DNA from: Stappia sp. BW2
Lineage (GTDB): Bacteria > Pseudomonadota > Alphaproteobacteria > Rhizobiales > Stappiaceae
Assembly: GCF_008107695.1 (NCBI RefSeq)
Contig: NZ_VIRG01000070.1
Location: 248,001-312,000 of the forward strand
Length of the DNA stretch: 64,000 bases
Reading direction: 5' to 3'
Below the pieces are notes generated by a model that was not told where the DNA came from, did not search any database, and worked only from the letters and a program-made list of their open reading frames with translations. The translations under genes and the position numbers were made by a program. Positions 57,462-64,000 of the stretch are shown piece by piece (the first letter of the stretch is position 1; every line of letters starts with the position of its first letter).

Positions 57462-59872
57462 TGGAGAAGATTGTTGCGATAGATGCCAGTGAAATCAGCC
57501 CGATTATGAAAAACTTCGGGCTGGAAGGATTGATCGCCACCGCAAAGCGGGGCGATTTTTTTTTTTACAGCAATGATTTTGAGCTGGAGTTGGATCGCGC
57601 AGGGTTTTTGGGAACAAAGAACGGCACGCTTTTCCGAGTTTGGATAAACAGACAAAGGAACCCACCTCCGGGTTACACACCTGACGTCAGAATCGTTGAA
57701 ATTGACGACGTATTAGAAAAGGAAAAAGACGATTATGACCCCAACCGGAAAAGGTTGACCAAAAAGGGAGGATTTGAAACCTGGGATATGTCGATCCGCA
57801 AGCGGATGACGAAACATCCTGATTTCGACTATGAGATCATTTCCAGGGAGAAGGACTTTTTCGAAAACAAGAACAAGAATATCTACGATCCAGTCACCAA
57901 AAAACATGCGAAGATTGTGGATGTCCCGTTCCGTTATACATCCGTCAAAAAACTGGCTTCAGAATTGGTTGTGGATCCGACTCTGAATTTGTCGAGAGAA
58001 CAATACGAGAACATTTACAGGTTTAAAGATACGAGGTTTGGCGAGGTGAAGGGCCTCGACCAGGGGCGAATCATTTTTCCGGAGACCTATGAAGAGGTGT
58101 TGCGGCAACGTGCGATGCGCGCAAAGCCCAAAGGGGCACCGCTGCCCGGAGTAACGGGACAGCTTGGTGGCAGCATGAGCGTGCTACCGGCCGAGGCTGC
58201 AAGGCCAGTTCCGATGCTTTCTTCCGGAATGCCGGTTGATGACTTGCCCGGAGCACAACTTGGTCAAAACTCGGGGATCAGCAGCAAGGCCACCGGCACG
58301 CTGTGGGACGAGACCACCATTAGTCGGCGGTTCATGAAGCTTGCGCGTCGAGGCGCGCCGGTTTTCGTTCTTGGTCTTGCCGCGCCGGTGATTTTCAACA
58401 AGGTTCAGGCACGTGCGGACGAGCGGAACATACCGTTTGCGCAGGCGGCAAGAGAGCTGGGGCTGGAGTTTACAGAGGACGATCTGAAGTCCATGGCGGC
58501 GGAGGCGGGCCTCGACCTGGCCGTTTCGCTGACGCCTGTCGGGCCGTTGAAAAAGGCCTGGGACGTTCTGGGCAATCTGGACGACATTATCGCCTTGACC
58601 CAGCTTTATGGCGAAGCCTATCCGGACAATCTGGTGATCCGGAAAATGGCGGAAATTGCTACAACCGTGGAAGGTTCGGAGGCATTTGGGGCCTACGTTT
58701 ATGGCCGGGACGCGCTGACAGGCGCGGTGGGCAGCGCAATCGACTGGGCGTTTGCCGGCAGAGAGGATGAGGAAGAGGCCTTGCAGGCGCTGCAAGGGAT
58801 ACAGAACGCGCTTGAGGCCGGCGGAGCCGTGGAGCAGGCCGCAAACCGCGGCGCAACACGCGAAGAATTGACTGACACCCTGACGAGAGACGCAGAGCTG
58901 CGCCGGGGACAGGTCAGGCAACTGTTGTCGGCGGCCCCGATGGCGGCGACAGATGCGCCGCTTACGGCACCGCGGCTGGAGGACGGCAGTCTTTCTTCTG
59001 AAACCATCCTGATGGATGGCGGGCAAGTGCCATTGGGCGAGAAGCCGGTTCTGCCAGGCTCTTCCGCCATTCTGGCCCCTGGTTTTGAGGAGGCGCGCCA
59101 AAACGGCGTGTCTGAGGGCAGCGTGTCTGGAGCCGGCGCAGTTGGGGCCGAAGTGGGCACCGGCAAGCTGGACGGCGTGAGTGCCACAACGGCGGCCGAT
59201 GTTGCTGACGCCTCAGCCGGTTTGGCTGCATCTGCTGATCTGGCCCGGAAAAGTTCCTATGACCGATATCGGCAGATCGGCAGAACTGCCGCGGAAGAGG
59301 CGGAAGCGCTTGCGGATTACGAAAGGCTGTTCAGGCAAAGCTATGTCGAACTGGGCGGCCACAAGGAGGCTGCCAGGGACTATGCGATTTACCGGTTCAA
59401 GCAGATGTGGGGTCTTTCGGCCTTCGCGCCGGAGGCGGAAGGGACCGTATTGAAATATCCGGTCGAGACAGCCTATCCGGATCTTGAAAAAGACGGCCAT
59501 GGTTACGTGCGCAAGGACGTTGAGGACCTGCTGAAAGCACAGGGTGTGCGCGCCGCGAAATGGCATCTGATGCCAAATGACAAGACCGGCCGGGACAGGC
59601 AGCAGGCCCCGGCGGACGAGGACGGCTACGGCCCGCGCATGACATTGACCTATGACGACGAGACCGGAAAGCGCCATTTGCTGACGGAAGACTTTCAGGC
59701 AAATGTGGGCCGGGCTCGGGACAGGGCGTGGCAGACGTACGCCAAAAACAACAGCAGGCGGGCCACGCGGCAGGCCCCTGACGCACCGGCTGGAAAGGTT
59801 CCGGCGGCGCTGGCTGCCGCATCGCCCGGTAAAGCTGCGTCGCTGGATGGAGCTGCCACCGGGGCGCGGTGA
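57461..59872 (+). CDS. Large fused gene: array-linked N-terminus on a virion-protein-like body
   Basis: An 803-aa protein of three parts. Residues 1-32 (MEKIVAIDASEISPIMKNFG...) are the leader copied in the stubs. Residues about 33-205 begin at an 11-T tract (DFFFYSNDFELELDRAGFLG). They are Lys/Asp/Phe-rich and encoded by AT-richer DNA than the neighbours. From about 205 on, the protein is Ala/Gly/Glu-rich and GC-rich like the phage. It has a short hydrophobic segment (RRGAPVFVLGLAAPVIFNKV) and helical regions (EEALQALQGIQNALEAGGAV). The C-terminal YPVETAYPDLEKDGHGYVRK to TYDDETGKRHLLTE resembles the ends of large internal virion proteins of podoviruses. The N-terminal domain is not recognised. 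A virion-carried effector is a hypothesis. Confidence 0.7.
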   Translation: MEKIVAIDASEISPIMKNFGLEGLIATAKRGDFFFYSNDFELELDRAGFLGTKNGTLFRVWINRQRNPPPGYTPDVRIVEIDDVLEKEKDDYDPNRKRLTKKGGFETWDMSIRKRMTKHPDFDYEIISREKDFFENKNKNIYDPVTKKHAKIVDVPFRYTSVKKLASELVVDPTLNLSREQYENIYRFKDTRFGEVKGLDQGRIIFPETYEEVLRQRAMRAKPKGAPLPGVTGQLGGSMSVLPAEAARPVPMLSSGMPVDDLPGAQLGQNSGISSKATGTLWDETTISRRFMKLARRGAPVFVLGLAAPVIFNKVQARADERNIPFAQAARELGLEFTEDDLKSMAAEAGLDLAVSLTPVGPLKKAWDVLGNLDDIIALTQLYGEAYPDNLVIRKMAEIATTVEGSEAFGAYVYGRDALTGAVGSAIDWAFAGREDEEEALQALQGIQNALEAGGAVEQAANRGATREELTDTLTRDAELRRGQVRQLLSAAPMAATDAPLTAPRLEDGSLSSETILMDGGQVPLGEKPVLPGSSAILAPGFEEARQNGVSEGSVSGAGAVGAEVGTGKLDGVSATTAADVADASAGLAASADLARKSSYDRYRQIGRTAAEEAEALADYERLFRQSYVELGGHKEAARDYAIYRFKQMWGLSAFAPEAEGTVLKYPVETAYPDLEKDGHGYVRKDVEDLLKAQGVRAAKWHLMPNDKTGRDRQQAPADEDGYGPRMTLTYDDETGKRHLLTEDFQANVGRARDRAWQTYAKNNSRRATRQAPDAPAGKVPAALAAASPGKAASLDGAATGAR
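57556..57566. repeat. T11 homopolymer at the junction of the large gene
   Basis: Eleven consecutive T at codons 32-36 of the large gene (Asp-Phe-Phe-Phe-Tyr), directly after the codons shared with the stubs. One base more gives a stop four codons after the tract; one base less gives a stop about 30 codons on. It is therefore a potential slippage or phase-variation switch. Confidence 0.7.
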
Positions 59873-60192
59873 AAAAAACACCGCCTCGGGCGCACAACCG
59901 GGAAGCTTCAAAAAGCCTTTGAGTGGCAAGAGCTTTCCGGAAATGCGTGTCTGAACAACAGGTTCAGACATCTGGCCTTGCTGGACGCTTCGTCAAAACA
60001 GGGCTAAAACAGACCTCATACCGGTACTTTGGAAAATTGCGGCTTGGCCGGCAGGAACGCTTTGGCGCTGCCGGATACGTCCGTTCGATCTTTTTCCGGC
60101 CGCCTGCGCGGACCGGCCTTGAGGCGCTGCCGCCGTGCCGACAGGCGGCGCCGATTACACGTTTTCAAGACATTGAGAGAAAGGGACCACCC
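59873..60192. other. Intergenic region before the portal block
   Basis: 320 bp containing a perfect 9-bp-stem hairpin (TGTCTGAAC-AACAG-GTTCAGACA, 59948-59970) merged with element copy B (59963-60011). No gene supported; a late promoter or RNA-processing site is expected. Confidence 0.5.
59963..60011. repeat. Dispersed phage intergenic element, copy B
   Basis: TTCAGACATC, TGGAC, GCTTCG, CAAAA and GGGCTAAAACA in the same order as copy A at 48766-48814. Its first half is part of a perfect hairpin that copy A lacks. Confidence 0.55.
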
Positions 60193-60420
60193 ATGTGCAT
60201 GTTTGGTGGGGGAGGCTCCAAGCAGCCGGACCCGGAACCGACACCGCCGCCGCCGCGCGAACCCGATCCGCAGCGGCAGGCGCGCAACCTGCAGGAAAAC
60301 GGGCGCCGGCGCCGGGCCGCCGCCTATAACACCCGGGCCACCAACCTGACCGGCCCGCTGGGCGTTGCCGATTACGGCAGTGCCTCGCGGCCTGGTGTCA
60401 CACTTTTGGGGCGTGCGTGA
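60193..60420 (+). CDS. Small Gly/Pro-rich virion protein (Gp7.3-like position)
   Basis: A 75-aa protein (ATG 60193, GAGAGAAAGGGA upstream) beginning MCMFGGGGSKQPDPEPTPPP, then an Arg-rich centre and TNLTGPLGVADYG ending VTLLGRA. Small proteins with a Gly/Pro-rich start and a T-x-L-T-G / LLG end commonly precede the head-tail connector gene in T7-like podoviruses and serve in tail assembly. The stop overlaps the portal start. Confidence 0.65.
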   Translation: MCMFGGGGSKQPDPEPTPPPPREPDPQRQARNLQENGRRRRAAAYNTRATNLTGPLGVADYGSASRPGVTLLGRA

Positions 60421-62123
60421 TGGGAGTTGTCGACGATCTGAAAACCGAGCTGCAATCGGCCCGGGCGGAACGCCAATGGGTGGAGGCTGACTGGCAGGAC
60501 TATGTCACCTATACGGCGCCGGACATGGAGCGGGCCTTCAACCGGCCCGGCGGCGTGAGCGCCCGGGATGGCATGAGCGCCCTGCGCGGGTCTGCCGCCC
60601 GGGACCGATCGCGCAAGCTGTACGACCCGACCGCCGTCTGGCTGCTGGACAGGCTTGCCTCCGGCATCGGCTCGCTGACCATGCCCGAGGGCTTTCCCTG
60701 GCATGGGGTCGGTTTCGGCGATCCGTTTGCGCCAGCGCCCAGCCAGGCGGACGAGGAGTTTTTCGAACTGGTGCGCGATCACCTGTTCCGTGTGCGGTAT
60801 TCGGGGCGTTCCGGCTTTGCGCTGGCCAACCGCTCGCGCCTGCTGTCCACCGTGAAACTGGGAACGGGTGTGCTGTTTCCGGTCGAAAACGAGGACAGCC
60901 TGGCTGATATCCGCACACCGGTTCACTACCGCTATGTGCCGCTTTACGAGATTTATCTGATCATCGATGCCCAGGGCAACGATTGCGGGTTCTTTCGGGT
61001 GCGCACGCTGAAGGCGTGGCAGGCGGTGAAGGAATATGCCGGCAAGGTGTCGCCCAAGGTGAAGGAAGACGCGGCCGACGCGAAGCGCAAGAACACGGAC
61101 TACACTTTCGTGCATGCCTGCTTTGTGCGCGAAGGCGGCCACGCCCAGGCAACCGACACCAGGAAATCCCGGTTCGAGAGCATCCACTTCGAGGAAGACA
61201 GCGGGTATATCTGCCGGCGGGGCGGCTTCTTCGAATATCCGCTGGTGATCAGCCGGTGGGACCGGGACGGGCTGTCGCCCTATGGCTCGCCGCCGCAGGC
61301 AAAGCTGATGAGCGACATCAAGAGCCTGCAGAGCCTGGCACGAGACGGGCTGATTGCCAGTTCGCAGGCGGTGCGCCCGCCGATCGCCACCCATGCGCAG
61401 GAGCGCCAGCTTGACCTCAACCCCGGCCGGATCAACCCCGGGCTGATCGACGAGCAGGGCCGGCCGCTGTTCCGGCCGATGATCGACACGGTGAACCCGG
61501 GGGCGGCGGATGCGCAGATCGAGACCATCCGCGAGAAGCTGCGGGTGGGGCTTTATGGCGACCTGTGGCAGACGCTGCTGGAAGGCAATGGCCGCACGGC
61601 AACGGAAGCCAATATCCGCCGCAAGGAAATGGCCGACATGATCGGGCCGTTCTCCACCAACATCATGGCCGGAAACGAAGCCTTGTTCGAACGGGAGATC
61701 GGAATTCTGGGCCGAAGGGGCGCTTTTGCCCCCGGTTCGCCCCTTGCCCCGCCGCAAAGCGTGCTGGAGGGCGATGTGACCCTGACGCCGACGGCGCCCA
61801 TCGACCAGATGCGCGAGGCCGGGCATTTCGAGGCGATCATGGGCTTCCAGGAGTATCTCGGCATCGCAGCGGGGGCCGATCCTTCCATTCTGGATCTGCA
61901 CGACCGGGAAGCCGAATACGACCTGACCCGCCGCGCTTTGGGGCTGCCCGCCAAGCTGAGGCGGCGGCCGGAAGAGGTGGAGGCACTGCGGCAGGAACGG
62001 GCGGCCGAGCAGCAGCAACAGCAGCAGCTTGCGACAGGCGAAATCATGGCGCGGATCGCCCGCGACGGGGCGCCGCTTCTGCAGGCCCTGGGTGGCGAGG
62101 GAGGGCTGGATGGTCTGGCGTAG
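60420..62123 (+). CDS. Phage head-tail connector (portal) protein
   Basis: Portal protein (567 aa), forming the ring through which DNA enters the head. ATG 60420 overlaps the preceding stop; GTG 60417 is an alternative. Characteristic of the T7 Gp8-type family are WQDYVTYTAPDM near the N-terminus, LWLLDRLASGIGSLTMPEG-like YDPTAVWLLDRLASGIGSLT, the SRWDRDGLSPYGSPPQAKLM region, and the helical Gln-rich C-terminus (ERAAEQQQQQQLATGEIMAR). Downstream Bbp19- and scaffold-like genes support a podovirus structural block. Confidence 0.9.
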   Translation: MGVVDDLKTELQSARAERQWVEADWQDYVTYTAPDMERAFNRPGGVSARDGMSALRGSAARDRSRKLYDPTAVWLLDRLASGIGSLTMPEGFPWHGVGFGDPFAPAPSQADEEFFELVRDHLFRVRYSGRSGFALANRSRLLSTVKLGTGVLFPVENEDSLADIRTPVHYRYVPLYEIYLIIDAQGNDCGFFRVRTLKAWQAVKEYAGKVSPKVKEDAADAKRKNTDYTFVHACFVREGGHAQATDTRKSRFESIHFEEDSGYICRRGGFFEYPLVISRWDRDGLSPYGSPPQAKLMSDIKSLQSLARDGLIASSQAVRPPIATHAQERQLDLNPGRINPGLIDEQGRPLFRPMIDTVNPGAADAQIETIREKLRVGLYGDLWQTLLEGNGRTATEANIRRKEMADMIGPFSTNIMAGNEALFEREIGILGRRGAFAPGSPLAPPQSVLEGDVTLTPTAPIDQMREAGHFEAIMGFQEYLGIAAGADPSILDLHDREAEYDLTRRALGLPAKLRRRPEEVEALRQERAAEQQQQQQLATGEIMARIARDGAPLLQALGGEGGLDGLA

Positions 62124-62424
62124 CCTCAAACGAGCCGCCCGGCGGCGCCGGGAGCGGGCTGGAGTGCTGGAACGGGCCTATCGGTCCGTTTTTTTGTGCC
62201 CGGACGGCGAAATCGTGCTGGCGGACCTGGCCGCCGAATGCGGCATCTACCAGGCGCCGCCGGTGAACCTGGAGCCGAGGGCGGGCGGTTATCTGGACGG
62301 GCGCAAGGCACTTTATGCCCGCATCCTGTCGATGATCCGCATTCCGCCGGAAGAGCACGCCGCGCTGCAGGAAGCCGCCCGGCTGGAAATGCTGCCCGAG
62401 TTCGAAACTGACGAGGAATATTGA
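62110..62424 (+). CDS. Bbp19-like phage protein
   Basis: A 104-aa protein from ATG 62110, overlapping the portal stop by 14 bp. The basic N-terminus (WRSLKRAARRRRERAGVLER) leads into AYRSVFLCPDGEIVLADLAA and GRKALYARILSMIRIPPEE, which fit the Bbp19 domain found next to portal genes in BPP-1-like podoviruses. Role unknown, probably virion assembly. Confidence 0.7.
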   Translation: MVWRSLKRAARRRRERAGVLERAYRSVFLCPDGEIVLADLAAECGIYQAPPVNLEPRAGGYLDGRKALYARILSMIRIPPEEHAALQEAARLEMLPEFETDEEY

Positions 62425-62426
62425 CG

Positions 62427-63338
62427 ATGTACGACGCGATTGAGCCGGCAGCAGGACCGGAGGCCGGCGGGCACGACGGTTCTGGACACGATGGTATGGG
62501 GCATCACCCTTCGGAGGGGGGAGGTTTCATCGACAGCCTGAGCGATGCCGACCGGGACATGGCCGCCAGCTATGGCTGGCACGATACCGCCGGCATTCTG
62601 GAAGGCTATCGATCGCTGGAAGACAGACTGTCCGGGGCGCTTCAGGTTCCGGGCGAGGAGGCCGGCAGCGAGGAGCAGGCGGCCTTTTATGCCGATGTTT
62701 CCAGCCGCTGGACACCGAAGGACGGCTATCGCTTCAAGATGCCCGAGGCGCTGCCGGAAAACTTTCCCTACGACCAGGCCTTTGCGCAGGAAGCCGGAGA
62801 CTGGTTCAAGGAGGCGGGGCTTCACCCGGAGGCAGCGCAAAAGCTGCACGACCGGTGGGTGGGCAAGATGGCAGAGCAGTTTTCCGCCCATGAGGAAGCG
62901 GCTTTTGACGCCGCGCAGAAACAGGGCCAGGCGGCCGAGGCAGCGCACCTGTCCCTGGTCAGGGAATATGGCGAACCGGACAGCGACGGCTATCAGAACG
63001 CCATTGCCAAGGCCGACCGGGCGCTGAGCACCCTGAAGACGGCCGGGGTGGACCTGACAGGATGGTTTGCGGAAAAAGGCGCCCTGACCACGGCTGGCAG
63101 CGACGGTTTGCAGCAGGTGACGGACCCCGTGGCGGTGAAGCTGCTCGCCTTCATCCACGACAGCGCCTTTGCGGAAGACGGCCTGAACGGTTTCGGCGCG
63201 AGTGGGGAGGGCGGCAACCCCTTCGAGACCGGCAATCCGGACCTCAGGCAGCAGTCGGATCTTCTGGAAAACAGCCCCTTGCGGGCACGGCAGATGATCG
63301 TCGCAGCGGGGCGGGATCCACGGTTGTTCGGGCTGTAA
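62427..63338 (+). CDS. Phage scaffold/capsid assembly protein
   Basis: A 303-aa acidic, helical protein (ATG 62427; TTG 62421 possible). A Gly/His-rich start (GPEAGGHDGSGHDGMGHHPS) precedes a typical scaffold-like body: EDRLSGALQVPGEEAGSEEQ, YRFKMPEALPENFPYDQAFA, EAAFDAAQKQGQAAEAAHLS. The order portal, Bbp19, scaffold is that of T7/BPP-1-type phages, where the major capsid gene normally follows. In this window no capsid gene follows before the right edge. Confidence 0.78.
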   Translation: MYDAIEPAAGPEAGGHDGSGHDGMGHHPSEGGGFIDSLSDADRDMAASYGWHDTAGILEGYRSLEDRLSGALQVPGEEAGSEEQAAFYADVSSRWTPKDGYRFKMPEALPENFPYDQAFAQEAGDWFKEAGLHPEAAQKLHDRWVGKMAEQFSAHEEAAFDAAQKQGQAAEAAHLSLVREYGEPDSDGYQNAIAKADRALSTLKTAGVDLTGWFAEKGALTTAGSDGLQQVTDPVAVKLLAFIHDSAFAEDGLNGFGASGEGGNPFETGNPDLRQQSDLLENSPLRARQMIVAAGRDPRLFGL

Positions 63339-63479
63339 CAAGCAGTCTTTTCAAGTTGCCGCGGCGGGGATGAGTGCAAATCGCGTTTGGTTCCGGTTTT
63401 CGATTGTTGATCTGGCAGATCATGTGCTTAACCCGAATGTCGGTACACGCGAAGAAAGCCAGTGGGGAGCGAAACCCTG

Positions 63480-63842
63480 TTAGTTGGTGAGTTCCTCGCA
63501 CCTGGGAATGATCCACGGTTCGCTGGATGGATCAATATCTGTAGACCAGAAGGCTAGGTCGCCGGTTTCCAGTACTTCTGCGTGTACCTGATAAACACTG
63601 ACATCGTCAGAGCCAGGCCATTTCTCGCGGCAGACAAAGGTTTTTCCCTCTAATTTTTGGCATCTTGCGCTGTGATAAGCGTGTTTTATCAAGAGTAGGT
63701 CGTCGATCATCGTGAAATCGTAAGGTATCCATTCTTCTGTGCAGAAATTTTCCTGCGCTTTTAATTCGTTCGCAGGAAGAACTACTAGTATATTTAAGGC
63801 GATAAACTTAATGAAAAATCTCGTCAACGAATTCACTCGCAA
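63480..63842 (-). CDS. Small exported hypothetical protein, antisense in the phage region
   Basis: A protein of about 120 residues with a signal peptide (RFFIKFIALNILVVLPANEL, then KAQ-ENF). The mature domain has four Cys (FCTEEW, ARCQKL, FVCREKW, PRCEEL), likely two disulfides. No ATG is available: TTG 63842, GTG 63836 and TTG 63827 are the possible starts. The AT-rich sequence differs from the surrounding phage genes. Its 5' end overlaps the divergent GH73 gene. It is probably lysogenic cargo (for example an inhibitor or surface factor); no family recognised. Confidence 0.6.
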   Translation of the reverse strand: MRVNSLTRFFIKFIALNILVVLPANELKAQENFCTEEWIPYDFTMIDDLLLIKHAYHSARCQKLEGKTFVCREKWPGSDDVSVYQVHAEVLETGDLAFWSTDIDPSSEPWIIPRCEELTN

Positions 63843-64000
63843 TGTCTATATCGCAGCTAAAAACCTTGGGTTGCCTGATCCCCAGGCGCGCCTTGCGGCA
63901 ACACAAGCATCACTTGAGACTGCATATGGCAAATCTGTCAAGGGAAACAACTATTTCGGGATCAAGGCTGGAGCCTCTTGGAAGGGAAAAAAACAGGATT
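63811..64000 (+). CDS. GH73-type peptidoglycan hydrolase, 5' part only
   Basis: The first 63 codons of a gene running off the right edge, beginning MKNLVNEFTRNVYIAAKNLG. The segment ARLAATQASLETAYGKSVKG, followed by NNYFGIKAG, is the hallmark of the FlgJ/GH73 beta-N-acetylglucosaminidase fold, with the catalytic Glu in SLETAYGKS. In podoviruses such domains occur in virion lysins or internal proteins that open the cell wall at infection. Confidence 0.8.
   Translation, partial: MKNLVNEFTRNVYIAAKNLGLPDPQARLAATQASLETAYGKSVKGNNYFGIKAGASWKGKKQD

Larger units (their letters stand above)
53934..57555 (+). repeat. Tandem array, 619-bp period, of MADF genes plus stub ORFs
   Basis: Starts of array genes 2-6 lie at 54516, 55135, 55754, 56373 and 56991, i.e. 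619, 619, 619 and 618 bp apart; gene 1 is 582 bp before gene 2. Each unit holds a leader of about 50 bp, a 471-bp gene and the first about 95 bp of the downstream large gene. Units 2-5 are nearly identical over their whole length. Confidence 0.9.

Noticed and set aside
60372..62129. 585-codon minus-strand ORF opposite the portal gene
   Set aside because: Shadow frame of a GC-rich gene; the plus strand has clear portal features and coupled neighbours, while the minus product is Arg/His/Leu-rich without motifs.
1..64000. tRNA or rRNA genes, including a tRNA attachment site for the prophage
   Set aside because: No T-loop/acceptor pattern was recognised on either strand; the prophage ends may lie outside the window.

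Overview
The window reads as chromosome of a GC-rich alphaproteobacterium. TRAP and amino-acid ABC importers, carnitine and arginine catabolism, a fused L-carnitine dehydrogenase/thioesterase and a caspase/Sel1 protein are all typical of marine Hyphomicrobiales such as Stappiaceae (Roseibium-like). That placement is inference from gene content. No rRNA or tRNA gene was seen.

Layout. 1-2946 (minus): an NMT1-type solute-binding protein (cut by the left edge), a TauD-type dioxygenase and a LysR regulator. 3303-7988 (plus): an RpiR regulator with its own terminator, a TRAP transporter (DctP, DctQ, DctM) and a hydantoin/aspartate-type racemase. 8108-11055 (minus): a small mobilizable-plasmid backbone. 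It has a winged-helix initiator gene whose own coding sequence holds four palindromic iterons beside an AT-rich tract (a lambda-O-like internal origin). This is followed by mobC and a ColE1-type relaxase gene with two further mob-like genes nested in another frame. 11486-19828: a glycan/surface-modification block with a GT2, a radical-SAM-like protein that lost two of three cluster cysteines, a sulfotransferase-like protein, a double glycosyltransferase fusion, and a caspase-like/Sel1 protein in an operon with a secreted protein.

20238-28426: an M20 amidohydrolase, a polar amino-acid ABC importer and a divergent TetR-AruH-AruI set, together suggesting uptake of arginine-like amino acids and the arginine transaminase pathway. 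28453-35520: a 7TMR-DISM histidine kinase, a divergent LuxR-type response regulator, small exported proteins, a palindromic repeat that runs into a 15-bp tandem repeat, and a von Willebrand A-domain protein. 35780-43998: a carnitine/gamma-butyrobetaine operon (LcdH fusion, SDR, BKACE cleavage enzyme, enoyl-CoA hydratase, CoA ligase, acyl-CoA dehydrogenase) with a divergent GlxA/CdhR-type regulator. 44064-45646: a small exported protein, an ECF sigma factor and a small acidic protein.

45646-64000: a podovirus-type prophage that continues past the right edge. It has an S24 repressor with palindromic TACGC-N5-GCGTA operators, small early genes, small and large terminase subunits, a Gp13-like protein, a cargo segment (unknown protein, GlxA-type regulator, rhodanese), then a striking tandem array. 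After the array come a Gly/Pro-rich virion protein, portal, Bbp19-like protein, scaffold and the start of a GH73 peptidoglycan hydrolase. No integrase or capsid gene lies in the window.

The most unusual feature is 53934-57566. Six paralogous acidic genes sit in tandem, five of them on an almost exact 619-bp period. The first five are each coupled to a short stub ORF that copies the start of one large gene. The sixth is coupled to that large gene (803 codons), whose body begins at an 11-T homopolymer, is AT-richer than its surroundings and is joined to a virion-protein-like C-terminus. It looks like an amplified immunity (or effector-control) array beside a phase-variable, virion-linked effector. 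The organisation is read directly from sequence; the function is a hypothesis.
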